Position numbers and translations under genes: made by a program. DNA of 33,014 bases, taken from contig NZ_LMFP01000011.1 in the NCBI RefSeq assembly GCF_001426885.1, forward strand, positions 1 through 33,014, in the 5' to 3' direction. Source of the DNA: Pelomonas sp. Root1444 (GTDB lineage: Bacteria; Pseudomonadota; Gammaproteobacteria; Burkholderiales; Burkholderiaceae_C). Below, piece by piece: positions 23,108-31,448 of this stretch. The notes under the pieces were generated by a model, which did no database searches, was not told the DNA's origin, and saw only the letters and a program-made list of their open reading frames with translations. Every line of letters begins with the position of its first letter. Position 1 is the stretch's first letter.

Positions 23108-25026
23108 TCGACCCAACTACCGGCGCCATAGGCCTCGGCTTGACTTGTAGTAGGCAATGGAAGACCGAGGTCTACCAACACCTGAGCCGACAAGGCGACA
23201 GCTCGCTTCGCCTTTAGTGTCACAGCTGGCCCGCAGTCCTGAATCGCAGCCAATCGCAAACTGTCTAGGTAAATCATCTTCCAAGCGGCGCCTTGCGACT
23301 CATCAATAATTGACTGAGAGCATCCACCGCACATGGTGGCGTCGTAAACCCCTTGGCCGTGACATCCCTGTGTGCCGCTCAAACACCATGCGTGCCCCGT
23401 ACTGCGCAAGTCCACTGAATCGGCAGTGGCGGTGAGCAGCTCCCGCATGTTCTTCACGGCGATGCCACGCGTCTGCAGTAGTTTTCTCCCCGCTCCGCCA
23501 CTCAGCCGCGAATCTGAATCATGCCAAGATGCAATTAGCTCAACCTTGCTATCGAATATTTCGTCACCGAAATCCTCGTATAAAGCCTGATCTTGCCTAG
23601 GACTAGCGGCGTACAACTGAGACCAAGCAACCGACGCATGCTTAAACTGCCATTTAATAAATACCAATCCCATGCGTCCAAGACGTGAGTTCGCAACGTT
23701 GTACGCGAATGTGCGTCGACACTGATGATTTGCGATGGTCCAATCGAGTTCGGCAGCCTTCACTAGTCGGTGAAGCGCCTCATGACAGGCATTTACGCTC
23801 ATCACCTCCACCCTTGATCCTCGCCCGTAGTGATCTGAAGCATAGTGGCTAATAGTCAGCAACATGTGACTTCCGATTTCCCGGACATGATTAAGCCGCT
23901 GGACCGCTTGCGCTGTTGTCATTCGTGCAGGCAACGGCCCCTCGGGCTTTCCTTCCGCGTCAAGCGCTTTCTCGAGCCATAAAGCTTCTTCTGCCAATCG
24001 TCTCTGATAAGGGAGCGAAAAGCGCTGGAGAATCTCTAGGGATCGGAACAATTCACCGGGCACGAGATAGTCCATGATCGCGCCGCCTGAGGTCTTGATT
24101 TCCCTCGTTTGAACCCAGTGCAACGTCACTCGTCTTCCAGGCGGAATGACCCGCTCCTCCGTACGCCAGCACCCGTTTGCGACACCCGTTGATTCCGAGT
24201 TGCGCATCCCACTGGTGATCTGAATTTGATAGAGCGCTGCATCACGCACCGCGAGCAGTTGTGGATTGCTACCGTCTAGTCGGCCGCAATCTCGTGCGTC
24301 AAGCAACGCTTCAGCTCCGGCGAGAATCTTTTCGCAATGCTCCCAGAGCGCTTTTTGAATAGTCGGCGGGATAATGTCCGTTTTAGCCGTTCTACCTACG
24401 ACATTGTCACGTTGCTCGCCTACGCGCGCCACTTCATTGAGGCTTCTTCCCCCGAAGGGATGGGAAACCATCGGGCACAACATTTCGTCGGAAAACCACC
24501 AAACGAGGTCGAGAATAGTTAGGCGTTGAGAGAGAGCGGTAGGCGACAACGACTGCCCGACGGTTCCGACGTAGTCAGCTATATGGAGCGATCTGACCTC
24601 ACTGAAATTCCGAATACCCAACGACGAAAGGTGCCTGAGCAGCAGCGGCAAACCTTCCACGATAACAGCTCGACAACTGGTGGCCGCATAGCCCTGCCCA
24701 TGCCTACCCTGCCGCAGCGCGCAGTAAACCGCTGCCTTTGCGTCGTCGATCAATATGTCCGGAATCTCGGCAAGCCAACTCGCCCTTCTTTGCGCGCTCG
24801 ACTTGTTCTTTGCGATCACCTCAGGAGAGAAATCCCAATCCTTGTCACCGAAGCGACTTAACACGTGCTCCCTACCGACACTATCAACCACGGCGGTGAG
24901 CACGATTGCATGCCTCTCTTCGCGGGTCAGTCCAATTAATGAAGAGGGTTGCGCCGCGAGGAGCTCAAATGCCCTGCGAGGGTGCGTCTTCCGAGGTAAG
25001 GTCCCAGCGACAGCAGTCTTTGCCAT
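23104..25026 (-). CDS. Large tyrosine recombinase (TnpB-like)
   Basis: 640 residues, close to Tn554 TnpB (~630). The catalytic set is readable in the middle of the protein: first Arg in QITSGMRNSES (about 270), HQCRR for the H-x-x-R box (about 435), KWQFKH for the second His, and LYA giving the nucleophilic Tyr shortly after. The C-terminal ~150 residues carry several Cys and His (CLSGTQGCHG, then CGGCS), a likely zinc-binding tail. The gene looks intact. It lies 54 bp after the split recombinase and is coupled to the small gene downstream. It should cut and rejoin DNA together with its two relatives. Confidence 0.85.
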   Translation of the reverse strand: MAKTAVAGTLPRKTHPRRAFELLAAQPSSLIGLTREERHAIVLTAVVDSVGREHVLSRFGDKDWDFSPEVIAKNKSSAQRRASWLAEIPDILIDDAKAAVYCALRQGRHGQGYAATSCRAVIVEGLPLLLRHLSSLGIRNFSEVRSLHIADYVGTVGQSLSPTALSQRLTILDLVWWFSDEMLCPMVSHPFGGRSLNEVARVGEQRDNVVGRTAKTDIIPPTIQKALWEHCEKILAGAEALLDARDCGRLDGSNPQLLAVRDAALYQIQITSGMRNSESTGVANGCWRTEERVIPPGRRVTLHWVQTREIKTSGGAIMDYLVPGELFRSLEILQRFSLPYQRRLAEEALWLEKALDAEGKPEGPLPARMTTAQAVQRLNHVREIGSHMLLTISHYASDHYGRGSRVEVMSVNACHEALHRLVKAAELDWTIANHQCRRTFAYNVANSRLGRMGLVFIKWQFKHASVAWSQLYAASPRQDQALYEDFGDEIFDSKVELIASWHDSDSRLSGGAGRKLLQTRGIAVKNMRELLTATADSVDLRSTGHAWCLSGTQGCHGQGVYDATMCGGCSQSIIDESQGAAWKMIYLDSLRLAAIQDCGPAVTLKAKRAVALSAQVLVDLGLPLPTTSQAEAYGAGSWVE

Positions 25027-25080
25027 AGCAGCTAAAGGGTAAATGATCGATATCTGGGTTTCCGGCTCGCAGCGACGCCA

Positions 25081-26511
25081 CTAGCCTGGAACTTGTCCAA
25101 TCGCGAGCAATTCGCGTCGGACCAGGCGCCCACGTTCTATCTGCAACTGCCAAAAGGGGTGCAGTGCGGCTTGAGTCTTATTGCGGGCCGACCTGACCTG
25201 TTTAGCCGGAAATTGCTGGTCGACAAATCTATCAACCGCAGGGATAGCGATGCGATAGCGTTCGCGTAAGACGAGCAGGTTTCCGACCCTTCCTTCACCG
25301 GTCGCAAGTTCCCCGAGTATCTCTTCAAGGGTAGCCATCTCTCTTCGCGCGAATTCCTGGAAGCTGAAAAGGCGCCACAATTCATCGACGTCTCCGACAA
25401 CCGCGAAATTGGAACAGAAAAGGCACATTAAAAATCGGTCGCAGACCTGCCCTGCTCCAGGCGCATGCTCGCCATTTTGCGGGTCGCTACAACCTAAAAC
25501 TGGCGTCTGGGCCCGCGCTCGGTCGGTCCGAGCACTGATGTCAATCTTCACGTCAATAGCGGTGCTCAACGGTTTGCCCGCGCCGTCTGAAGGATCAGCC
25601 TTTGCAGCACGTTCGCGCATCGTCCGAACGTAGTCTTCATTCATGAACTCAGCCGCGAAGGCCTGGCTAGCATGATTCATCGTCGGGTAGTTTTGCGCGG
25701 CGACCGCCGGCGTGTTTCCCAACAAGTTCGCCGAAATCGCGAGATCGCCACCACTGATTCGATAAGCCCTATCGAATCGTGATTTTCTGAACCGGCTGCA
25801 GTTAACGCTCATTTTTTCACCGTTATCCCCGCGAAGCGCATGCCGTCCTACTAGCTTTCGGACTGTGTCGACCATGCTCGCCTGAGATAGACAGCAAACA
25901 TCTCCCTTCTTTACGCCCCCTCTACCATAGCCCGATGATTCAAACAGCCATACCCTGTTCTTGAGCCCTTCTCGGGTTTTTGCTAGAAGGCAGTCTGTCG
26001 AATCAATGGCTTGTTGGATTATTGCCCCTTCCGCGAGTGAAAATGAAAGGAACACTTCGTCGTTAGGCAGAGTTCCGCTGCCATCGGAATCAACAGGGCT
26101 TGAACCAGATCTCCCGGCCTGAGAAACAATCTTGTGATTTCGATATTTGGTTGTTTTGACCAAAACCGTGCCCGGCAATAGGCCTGGCTGCAACGCGTCG
26201 CGCGTCAGTTCGAGCAGTGGGGTCGTGTTATGACCCATGCGATGTGCAACCAACAGCGCACGCAGCCCCTGCAACTCACGCATAGGGATTTGCAGACGCC
26301 CATGATGGATGGCAGTTAAGTCAGCCTTTATAGCTGCCGAAAGGCGCTCCTGTTCAGCATCGCTGTAGCTCGTCTGCAAACCTTTTCCAACGGCCCGTCT
26401 CGCGCCAGTTTGCCGAAAGAGTTTGGCAATTCGATCAGTATCTCCGGAAATGTATCCGAGAGCAAACATGTCCATCACAACCGCCTTAACGTTTGTGATG
26501 ACAGCCCGCAC
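25081..26511 (-). CDS. Catalytic part of a frameshifted second tyrosine recombinase
   Basis: 476 codons from a GTG at 26511, but the same frame is already open from about 26589 and encodes sensible protein there (ITEYKAWQQQRG). The catalytic domain is a divergent integrase: VAHRMGHNTTPLLELTRDAL supplies the first Arg, SRFRKSRFDR the second, and ANLLGNTPAVAAQNYPT has Asn in place of the usual His and then the Tyr. A Cys-rich tail (CDRFLMCLFCSNFAVVGD) follows. The N-terminal DNA-binding half is encoded in the preceding fragment in a different frame. Most likely both are one ~610-residue gene broken by a one-base loss. If the fragment is made alone it lacks its core-binding domain. Confidence 0.7.
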   Translation of the reverse strand: MRAVITNVKAVVMDMFALGYISGDTDRIAKLFRQTGARRAVGKGLQTSYSDAEQERLSAAIKADLTAIHHGRLQIPMRELQGLRALLVAHRMGHNTTPLLELTRDALQPGLLPGTVLVKTTKYRNHKIVSQAGRSGSSPVDSDGSGTLPNDEVFLSFSLAEGAIIQQAIDSTDCLLAKTREGLKNRVWLFESSGYGRGGVKKGDVCCLSQASMVDTVRKLVGRHALRGDNGEKMSVNCSRFRKSRFDRAYRISGGDLAISANLLGNTPAVAAQNYPTMNHASQAFAAEFMNEDYVRTMRERAAKADPSDGAGKPLSTAIDVKIDISARTDRARAQTPVLGCSDPQNGEHAPGAGQVCDRFLMCLFCSNFAVVGDVDELWRLFSFQEFARREMATLEEILGELATGEGRVGNLLVLRERYRIAIPAVDRFVDQQFPAKQVRSARNKTQAALHPFWQLQIERGRLVRRELLAIGQVPG

Positions 26512-26570
26512 CGTCAGCTCCGACCAATTTCTGTCCTGTCCCCGCTGTTGTTGCCACGCCTTGTATTCAG

Positions 26571-26954
26571 TTATATGTATGGCAACAATTCAGAAGGTGA
26601 CTTTGGTCTAGACCGCAGGGTTTCCCTCGCGCCGGTATCAGCGATGAGATAGTCAAAGAAGTGGATCATTGCATCTCGCCGACACATGCACGTTGCAGGT
26701 GTAAGGCCCGCGTCCATTGAAGAGCGGAGAGCGTCGACGGTTGCGAACACCCAGTCGTCGACACCCTGATCGAGCGCACGGCTCAAGATGATGTTCTTAG
26801 CGGTGCCTGTGATTCTCGCGTGCACCCCGAACTCTGCTCTGATGTCGATGTCCGCATCTTCGGCCGTTCTAGTTTGCGCGCGGTACACAAGTCGCGCAGC
26901 AGACAAGTCTTGTCCGGACGCCTTCAACGCGGCATAGCTTTTTCTCTTAGGCAT
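26571..26954 (-). pseudogene. N-terminal fragment of the frameshifted second recombinase
   Basis: 127 codons from ATG 26954 to TAA at 26571. The end of the fragment (CRRDAMIHFFDYLIADTG) looks like the SAM-like core-binding helices of a tyrosine recombinase, and no catalytic residue is present. The 16-nt stretch 26574-26589 is open in both this frame and the frame of the downstream catalytic fragment, so a -1 change there would join them. A programmed frameshift is possible, but no classic slippery heptamer is visible. A recent mutation is simpler. Confidence 0.65.
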
Positions 26955-26998
26955 CTAACCGTGCGCGCAGAAACCGGGAGGACTGTGGGCTTGAGCTG

Positions 26999-28132
26999 TC
27001 AAATGCCATAGATACGGTCAAATTCGCTCATGAGTTGCTCAGCCTCCGCCCCCATGAGGCGCTCAATTTGCCGCAGGTAAGTCATCGTGGTTTCAACATG
27101 CGAATGTCCCAACCGGTCTCGCAGCCACATAAGTGGTTCGATACCCAGATTCGGATTAGCCCGGAGGACCAATAATGTATGTATTGCGTATGTATGACGG
27201 AGCATTAGTGGAGTTATTTTGAATCCAATCCTCTTAGCCAAATGTGAAAACACCTTTCCCGCTGACGTTTTGCTGAAGGGATTTCCGTTGACGGTAATTA
27301 TCAACTCTCGTCGCTCCGTTCTGCCGGCGAGAAGTCGGTTACGCTCGAATCGCGTATAAGCCCAAAGATCTTCCATCAAACTAAAAGGCACCGCAACCGA
27401 TCGAGGCTTGTCGAACTTGATGTCCATATCATTAGGACTCAAATTCACAAAAATCATGCTACCGTCATTAAGATCTTTTTTGATCCTTGGATCAAAAACA
27501 TATTTAATCGGGAACGTTCGCGCCTCCACCGAGCGGAGGCCGACCCGCGCCATTAGATCGAATAAGAGCCTCTGTGACGTTGAGCGGATTTCTCGCCTTG
27601 CTTGTTTGACCTGATTCGCGAGTAGGAACGCGGGCTCCTTATCCCATTCGGCCAATAGAACATTTGGACGGCTAATAGCGAGGTGGGCTGCATTCCGATT
27701 GGAGGCGTACCGCCGTGTACTGCGCGGCGTCACCTCCCGATAGTGAAATGGGAGCGATTGGATTTGCTTCTTCCTCGCAGCCCATTCATAAAGGCCAACA
27801 ACTAGTCGCATCCTCTGGTTAATAGTGCCTGCATCGAGTCGCAAGCTGATTTGCCAATCACGATATCTGACAACTACTCCGTGGCCAGGCGAACTAAATG
27901 GTTGATTCCACGTCAGCCCGTTTGCGTCAAGAAACTTTGCGAAATCCCATAGGGCCCGGCCGTAAGATTCCCAAGTCTTAGAATCAAGTGCAGCCCCTGC
28001 GTCGAGCAGACGCCAGATGAGGTAGCTGTGGAATGGCTCCGCTGGCTCCATTCGAGCATCGAGGATCAATGGAAAACCGGGCCGCGGCTGCTCGGCGAAT
28101 ACAAAGCGATCTGAGCTCAGTACGAATCTCAT
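26999..28132 (-). CDS. Tyrosine recombinase/site-specific integrase (TnpA-like)
   Basis: 377 residues, similar to Tn554 TnpA (361). A SAM-like core-binding domain (about 50-130) precedes the catalytic domain. Active-site elements: ARVGLRSVEA with the first Arg, ITPLMLRHTYA for the box-II region (Leu replaces the usual first His while Arg is kept), LRDRLGHSHVETTMTY with the conserved His and the Tyr nucleophile. The ATG is at 28132 and the gene is first in the leftward array, 44 bp upstream of the next fragment. The gap 28133-28373 to gloA should hold the array's promoter and right end. Confidence 0.87.
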   Translation of the reverse strand: MRFVLSSDRFVFAEQPRPGFPLILDARMEPAEPFHSYLIWRLLDAGAALDSKTWESYGRALWDFAKFLDANGLTWNQPFSSPGHGVVVRYRDWQISLRLDAGTINQRMRLVVGLYEWAARKKQIQSLPFHYREVTPRSTRRYASNRNAAHLAISRPNVLLAEWDKEPAFLLANQVKQARREIRSTSQRLLFDLMARVGLRSVEARTFPIKYVFDPRIKKDLNDGSMIFVNLSPNDMDIKFDKPRSVAVPFSLMEDLWAYTRFERNRLLAGRTERRELIITVNGNPFSKTSAGKVFSHLAKRIGFKITPLMLRHTYAIHTLLVLRANPNLGIEPLMWLRDRLGHSHVETTMTYLRQIERLMGAEAEQLMSEFDRIYGI

Positions 28133-28373
28133 GCAGATGTGGGCGCGGCAACAGCGCCGAAGGAAGCTGCCCGATGTCCGTAGAGCACGAAGTGATGGGT
28201 CGTCACGGGGCTTGTTCGCGACATCAAAGCGCTGACCTCGAACTGCTGCATGGAGTCCCCTTCGCCGCGCTCCGCCGCGTTTCTCTTTCCGTAGACAGCA
28301 CGCGCTCCTAGGTGTTGTTCACGAACAGAATACAAGGGGCTGCAGCGTGCAAGCTTTGCTTACTAACAAACCT

Positions 28374-28808
28374 ATGTATTACCTACACACCATGGTCCGC
28401 GTCGAGAACGTCGACGCCTCGCTGCGCTTCTACCGCGACGCCCTCGGCCTGCAAGAGGTCAGGCGTTCCGAGAGCAGCGCCGGCCGCTTCACGCTGATCT
28501 ACCTGGCCGCGCCCGGCGACGAGGACGCCCAGGTCGAGCTGACCTACAACTGGCCCGACGCAGACGGCAAGGCCGAGACCTACACCGGCGGCCGCAACTT
28601 CGGCCACCTGGCCTATGCGGTGGACGACATCTACGCCGCCTGCCAGAAGCTGATGGACCACGGCGTGACCATCAACCGCCCGCCGCGCGACGGCCGCATG
28701 GCCTTCGTGCGTTCGCCGGACGGCATCTCCATCGAACTGCTGCAGGCCGGCGCCGCGCTGGCACCGGCCGAGCCCTGGGCGTCGATGCCCAACACCGGCT
28801 CCTGGTGA
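28374..28808 (+). CDS. gloA: Lactoylglutathione lyase (glyoxalase I)
   Basis: 144 residues from ATG 28374, matching GloA proteins that begin M-x-x-LHTM. It converts the hemithioacetal of methylglyoxal and glutathione to S-lactoylglutathione. VOC fold metal ligands are readable: His in YLHTM, Glu in VELTYNW, His in NFGHLAY, Glu in SIELLQ. An in-frame GTG at 28347, with AAGGGG before it, would add nine residues that look foreign and AT-rich. The mobile array ends just upstream, so the native leader may have been replaced. Its stop is one base from the stop of the convergent fccB gene. Confidence 0.88.
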   Translation: MYYLHTMVRVENVDASLRFYRDALGLQEVRRSESSAGRFTLIYLAAPGDEDAQVELTYNWPDADGKAETYTGGRNFGHLAYAVDDIYAACQKLMDHGVTINRPPRDGRMAFVRSPDGISIELLQAGAALAPAEPWASMPNTGSW

Positions 28809-28809
28809 T

Positions 28810-30054
28810 TCACAACGCCAGGCTGTCGGCCCAGATGTTCTCGGCCCAGGCCTGCGCATAGGCCGTTTCCTGGGCGCTCGCGGCGGACGACACGCCGCCC
28901 GCGCCAGGCACCGGCTTCATCGTCTTCTCGGCCGCGTCGTACTGGTGCACCGAGGCCACGTGCATGGCCTCGGCCGGCGTGACGAAGCTGTAGCAGGTGT
29001 TCATGACGACGGGCGCTGGATCCACCGCCTCGCCCTGCATCAGCTGCAGCACGGCCGCCGCGGCCACCTTGGCCTGCTGGTTGGCCAGGTGGCCGGACTT
29101 GGGCATGCCCGAGGCCGACAGGATGGCGTCGCCGACGACATGCACGCCGGGCGCCGCCTGCGCCTGCATCGTCAGCCAGTCCACCCCCACCCAGCGACCA
29201 TTCACGTTGGCGAAGTCGCGCGCCAGGTCGCCGGCACGCTGCGGCGGGATCAGGTTGAGCACGTCGGCCTTGACGTCCTCGAACTCGAAGCGCGCGACGT
29301 CGCCGGCCACCTCCTTCAGCTCGGCATTCGGCCGGTACTCCAGCACGCCGGCATGGTGCTGCGCGAAGGCGCGCTCGAACAGCGCCTTCTTGCTCTGCAC
29401 CTCGGGGTTGGCGTCCAGCACCAGCAGCTTGGCGCGCGGCTTGGCGCGGCGCAAATAGGAGGCGATCAGGCAGGCGCGCTCGTAGGGCCCGGGCGGGCAG
29501 CGGTAGGGCGACTTGGGGATGCTGATCAGCACGACGCCGCCTTCGGGCAGCGCCTCCAGCTGGCGGCGCAGCGCGAGCGTCTGCACGCCGGCCTTCCAGG
29601 CATGCACGGCACGGCCGCTGTCCAGCGCGGCGGCAAGGCCAGGCACGGTGTCCAGCGTGAAGTCGATGCCCGGCGCGAGGATGAGGCGGTCCCAGCCCAG
29701 CCGGCTGCGGTCGGCCAGCTGCAGCGAGCGGGCCGCGGGGTCGATGCCGACGACCTCGCCGCGCACGCGCTTCACGCCCTGCGCCTCCAGCGCCGCATAG
29801 CCATGGCCGAGGCTGAGCGCATCGCGCGCGCCGGCGATGACGAGGTTGGACATCGGGCAGGAGATGAAGCCGCCGTTGCGCTCCACCAGCGTCACGTCGA
29901 CGGCGGGGCCGCCCCAGAGCTTGAGGTAACGCGCCGCGGTGGCCCCGCCGAAGCCGCCGCCCACGACGACGACGCGGCCGATGCGAGCGGTTGGCGCGGC
30001 ACAGCCGGCCAGTGCCACGCTGCCTGCGGCGAGCAGTTCACGGCGCCCGATCAT
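28810..30054 (-). CDS. fccB: FAD-dependent sulfide dehydrogenase flavoprotein (FccB/SoxF type)
   Basis: 414 residues. A twin-arginine-like or lipoprotein-like leader (RRELLAAGSVALAGC) targets it to the periplasm. VVVVGGGFGGATAARYL is the FAD-binding Rossmann motif. The redox cysteines of flavocytochrome c sulfide dehydrogenases appear in GGFISCPMSNL and in the C-terminal half; a further conserved segment RCPPGPYERACL and the terminal domain NTCYSFVTPAEAMHVAS are family hallmarks. With the small cytochrome c it would oxidise sulfide to sulfur and pass electrons to cytochrome c. The ATG at 30054 overlaps the cytochrome gene's stop (ATGA); the open frame extends further upstream but that part is antisense to the cytochrome frame. 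Sulfide is the likely substrate, not proven. Confidence 0.88.
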   Translation of the reverse strand: MIGRRELLAAGSVALAGCAAPTARIGRVVVVGGGFGGATAARYLKLWGGPAVDVTLVERNGGFISCPMSNLVIAGARDALSLGHGYAALEAQGVKRVRGEVVGIDPAARSLQLADRSRLGWDRLILAPGIDFTLDTVPGLAAALDSGRAVHAWKAGVQTLALRRQLEALPEGGVVLISIPKSPYRCPPGPYERACLIASYLRRAKPRAKLLVLDANPEVQSKKALFERAFAQHHAGVLEYRPNAELKEVAGDVARFEFEDVKADVLNLIPPQRAGDLARDFANVNGRWVGVDWLTMQAQAAPGVHVVGDAILSASGMPKSGHLANQQAKVAAAAVLQLMQGEAVDPAPVVMNTCYSFVTPAEAMHVASVHQYDAAEKTMKPVPGAGGVSSAASAQETAYAQAWAENIWADSLAL

Positions 30055-30356
30055 GGCCGGGCCTGCACGGGGGGCAGCGCCGAGAAATGGGCCGCCACGA
30101 GGCGCAGCTGCTCCTCGGTGTAGCCCTTGACGATCTGCGGCATGACGGTACCCGGCCTGGCGCCGCGGCGGAAGTCCGACAGCACCTGCAGCAGGGTTTC
30201 GGCCTTCATGCCCGCCAGTGGGACCATCGTCGAGCCACGTGGCCGCCCCTCGGTGCCGTGGCAGTTGGCGCAAGTGGCGGCGAGGCTGCGGCCGACGGGG
30301 TTGGGGTCCTGCGCCAGCGCCGGGGCGCACAGCAGCAGCAAGAGCCAGGCTTTCAT
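30051..30356 (-). CDS. Small c-type cytochrome subunit of the sulfide dehydrogenase
   Basis: 101 residues from ATG 30356; a GTG three bases earlier is the alternative. GAGGAG lies eight bases before the ATG. A signal peptide (cleaved after ALA) is followed by a single heme-binding CANCH and, later, GTVMP with the probable axial Met. This is the FccA/SoxE-like monoheme partner that takes electrons from the flavoprotein encoded immediately downstream with 4-nt overlap. It could be a generic cytochrome c553, but the pairing argues for the former. Confidence 0.88.
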   Translation of the reverse strand: MKAWLLLLLCAPALAQDPNPVGRSLAATCANCHGTEGRPRGSTMVPLAGMKAETLLQVLSDFRRGARPGTVMPQIVKGYTEEQLRLVAAHFSALPPVQARP

Positions 30357-30368
30357 CACGACGACTCC

Positions 30369-31448
30369 TCAGAGTGTGTGCGAGCGGTCTCCGCGTTCGA
30401 ACCCCAGCGCATCGAAAGGCGCATCCGCCGGCGCGAAACCGATCACCTTGAACAGCTCGCCCATCTCATGCTCGGCCAGCAGGCGATGCGCCATGGCGCG
30501 TTCGGCGAGCGACGCGTCGGTCAGCAGATCGGCGATGCCGCAGTTGAGCAGAAAGTTGGCCTGGCTGGTGTAGCCGAGCACGGTCAGGCCGGCGTCCTGG
30601 CCGGCGAGCGCCGTGCCGGTGAAGTTGACGTGTGCGGTGATGTCCTTGTCGCCCACCGCCACCAGCGGGTCGGCGTCGGCCAGGTGGCCCTGGTGGCACA
30701 TCAGCGTGCCGCCGTGGCGCTGCGGGTGGTAGTACTCGGCCTCGGGGAAGCCGTAGTCGATGAAGAAGGCCGCGCCGCGCCGGAGCCTGCCGGCCAGCGT
30801 CGCGATGAAGGCCTCGCCCTGCGGGTGGATCTCGGTGACGGTGCCAGGCACGAAACCCCTGTCCAGCGGCGGCCGCAGCGCGCTGTCGCGGTCCTCGAAG
30901 GCGAAGCCCTCGCCGGCGCTGACGACGCCGCGCTCGCGCCACGCCTGGCCGTCGAAGGCGATGAGCTGCACCGGCATCGCATCCAGCACCTCGTTGCCGA
31001 TGACGACGGCCTCGATCGCGTCAGACAGCGTGTCCAGCCAGTCGACACGGCCGCCCCAGTGGCTCAGCCTTTCACGCTGGCGCTCGCGCAGCTCGGCCGA
31101 CAGCTCGACGATGCGGTAGCGCGCCAGGCCGGCGCCGAGCGCATCCAGCTCGGCGATCACCTGGGCCGCGAGCGCACCCGAGCCGGCGCCGAACTCGATG
31201 ACGTCGCGGCAGCCGCTGGCGGCAAGTGCCTGCGCGATCTGGCGCGCCAGCGCGCGGCCGAACAGCGGCGACATCTCGGGCGCGGTGACGAAGTCCGAGC
31301 CTTCGCCGGGCATCTGCCCGAACTTGCGCCGCCCGCCCGCGTAGTAGCCCAGGCCCGGCTCGTACAAGGCCATGCCCATGAAGCGGTCGAACGGCAGCCA
31401 GCCACCGGCGGCGGCGATCTCGGCATGGATCTTTTGAACCAGGCTCAC
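30369..31448 (-). CDS. Class I SAM-dependent methyltransferase (DUF185/MidA/NDUFAF7 family)
   Basis: 359 residues from a GTG at 31448 that overlaps the stop of the upstream GGDEF/EAL gene (GTGA). The N-terminus carries the family signature FDRFMGMALYEPGLGYY, and the SAM motif VIEFGAGSGALA follows near 105. Next come ELSAELRERQ, VVIGNEVLDAMPVQ (the conserved NE-D-P segment) and, later, FFIDYGFP. The mitochondrial relative NDUFAF7 methylates an arginine of a complex I subunit; bacterial targets are unclear. It is part of the leftward operon, 12 bp before the cytochrome gene. Confidence 0.88.
   Translation of the reverse strand: MSLVQKIHAEIAAAGGWLPFDRFMGMALYEPGLGYYAGGRRKFGQMPGEGSDFVTAPEMSPLFGRALARQIAQALAASGCRDVIEFGAGSGALAAQVIAELDALGAGLARYRIVELSAELRERQRERLSHWGGRVDWLDTLSDAIEAVVIGNEVLDAMPVQLIAFDGQAWRERGVVSAGEGFAFEDRDSALRPPLDRGFVPGTVTEIHPQGEAFIATLAGRLRRGAAFFIDYGFPEAEYYHPQRHGGTLMCHQGHLADADPLVAVGDKDITAHVNFTGTALAGQDAGLTVLGYTSQANFLLNCGIADLLTDASLAERAMAHRLLAEHEMGELFKVIGFAPADAPFDALGFERGDRSHTL

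Larger units (their letters stand above)
22628..28132 (-). mobile_element. Tn554/RIT-like element: three tyrosine recombinases plus TnpC-like protein
   Basis: Four or five leftward genes in close order form a recombinase array: a 377-residue recombinase, a second one split into 127 + 476 codons, a 640-residue one, and a small coiled-coil protein. Tn554 uses a similar set (TnpA ~361, TnpB ~630, TnpC ~125). The array is lower in GC than both flanks. I did not find terminal inverted repeats, so the element's true ends are unknown; the coordinates given cover only the genes. The flanks carry broken genes on the left and intact core genes on the right. Confidence 0.75.

Noticed and set aside
22588..28373. 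Terminal inverted repeats or direct repeats bounding the recombinase array
   Set aside because: I compared the left (22588-22627) and right (28133-28346) flanks by eye and found no convincing match.
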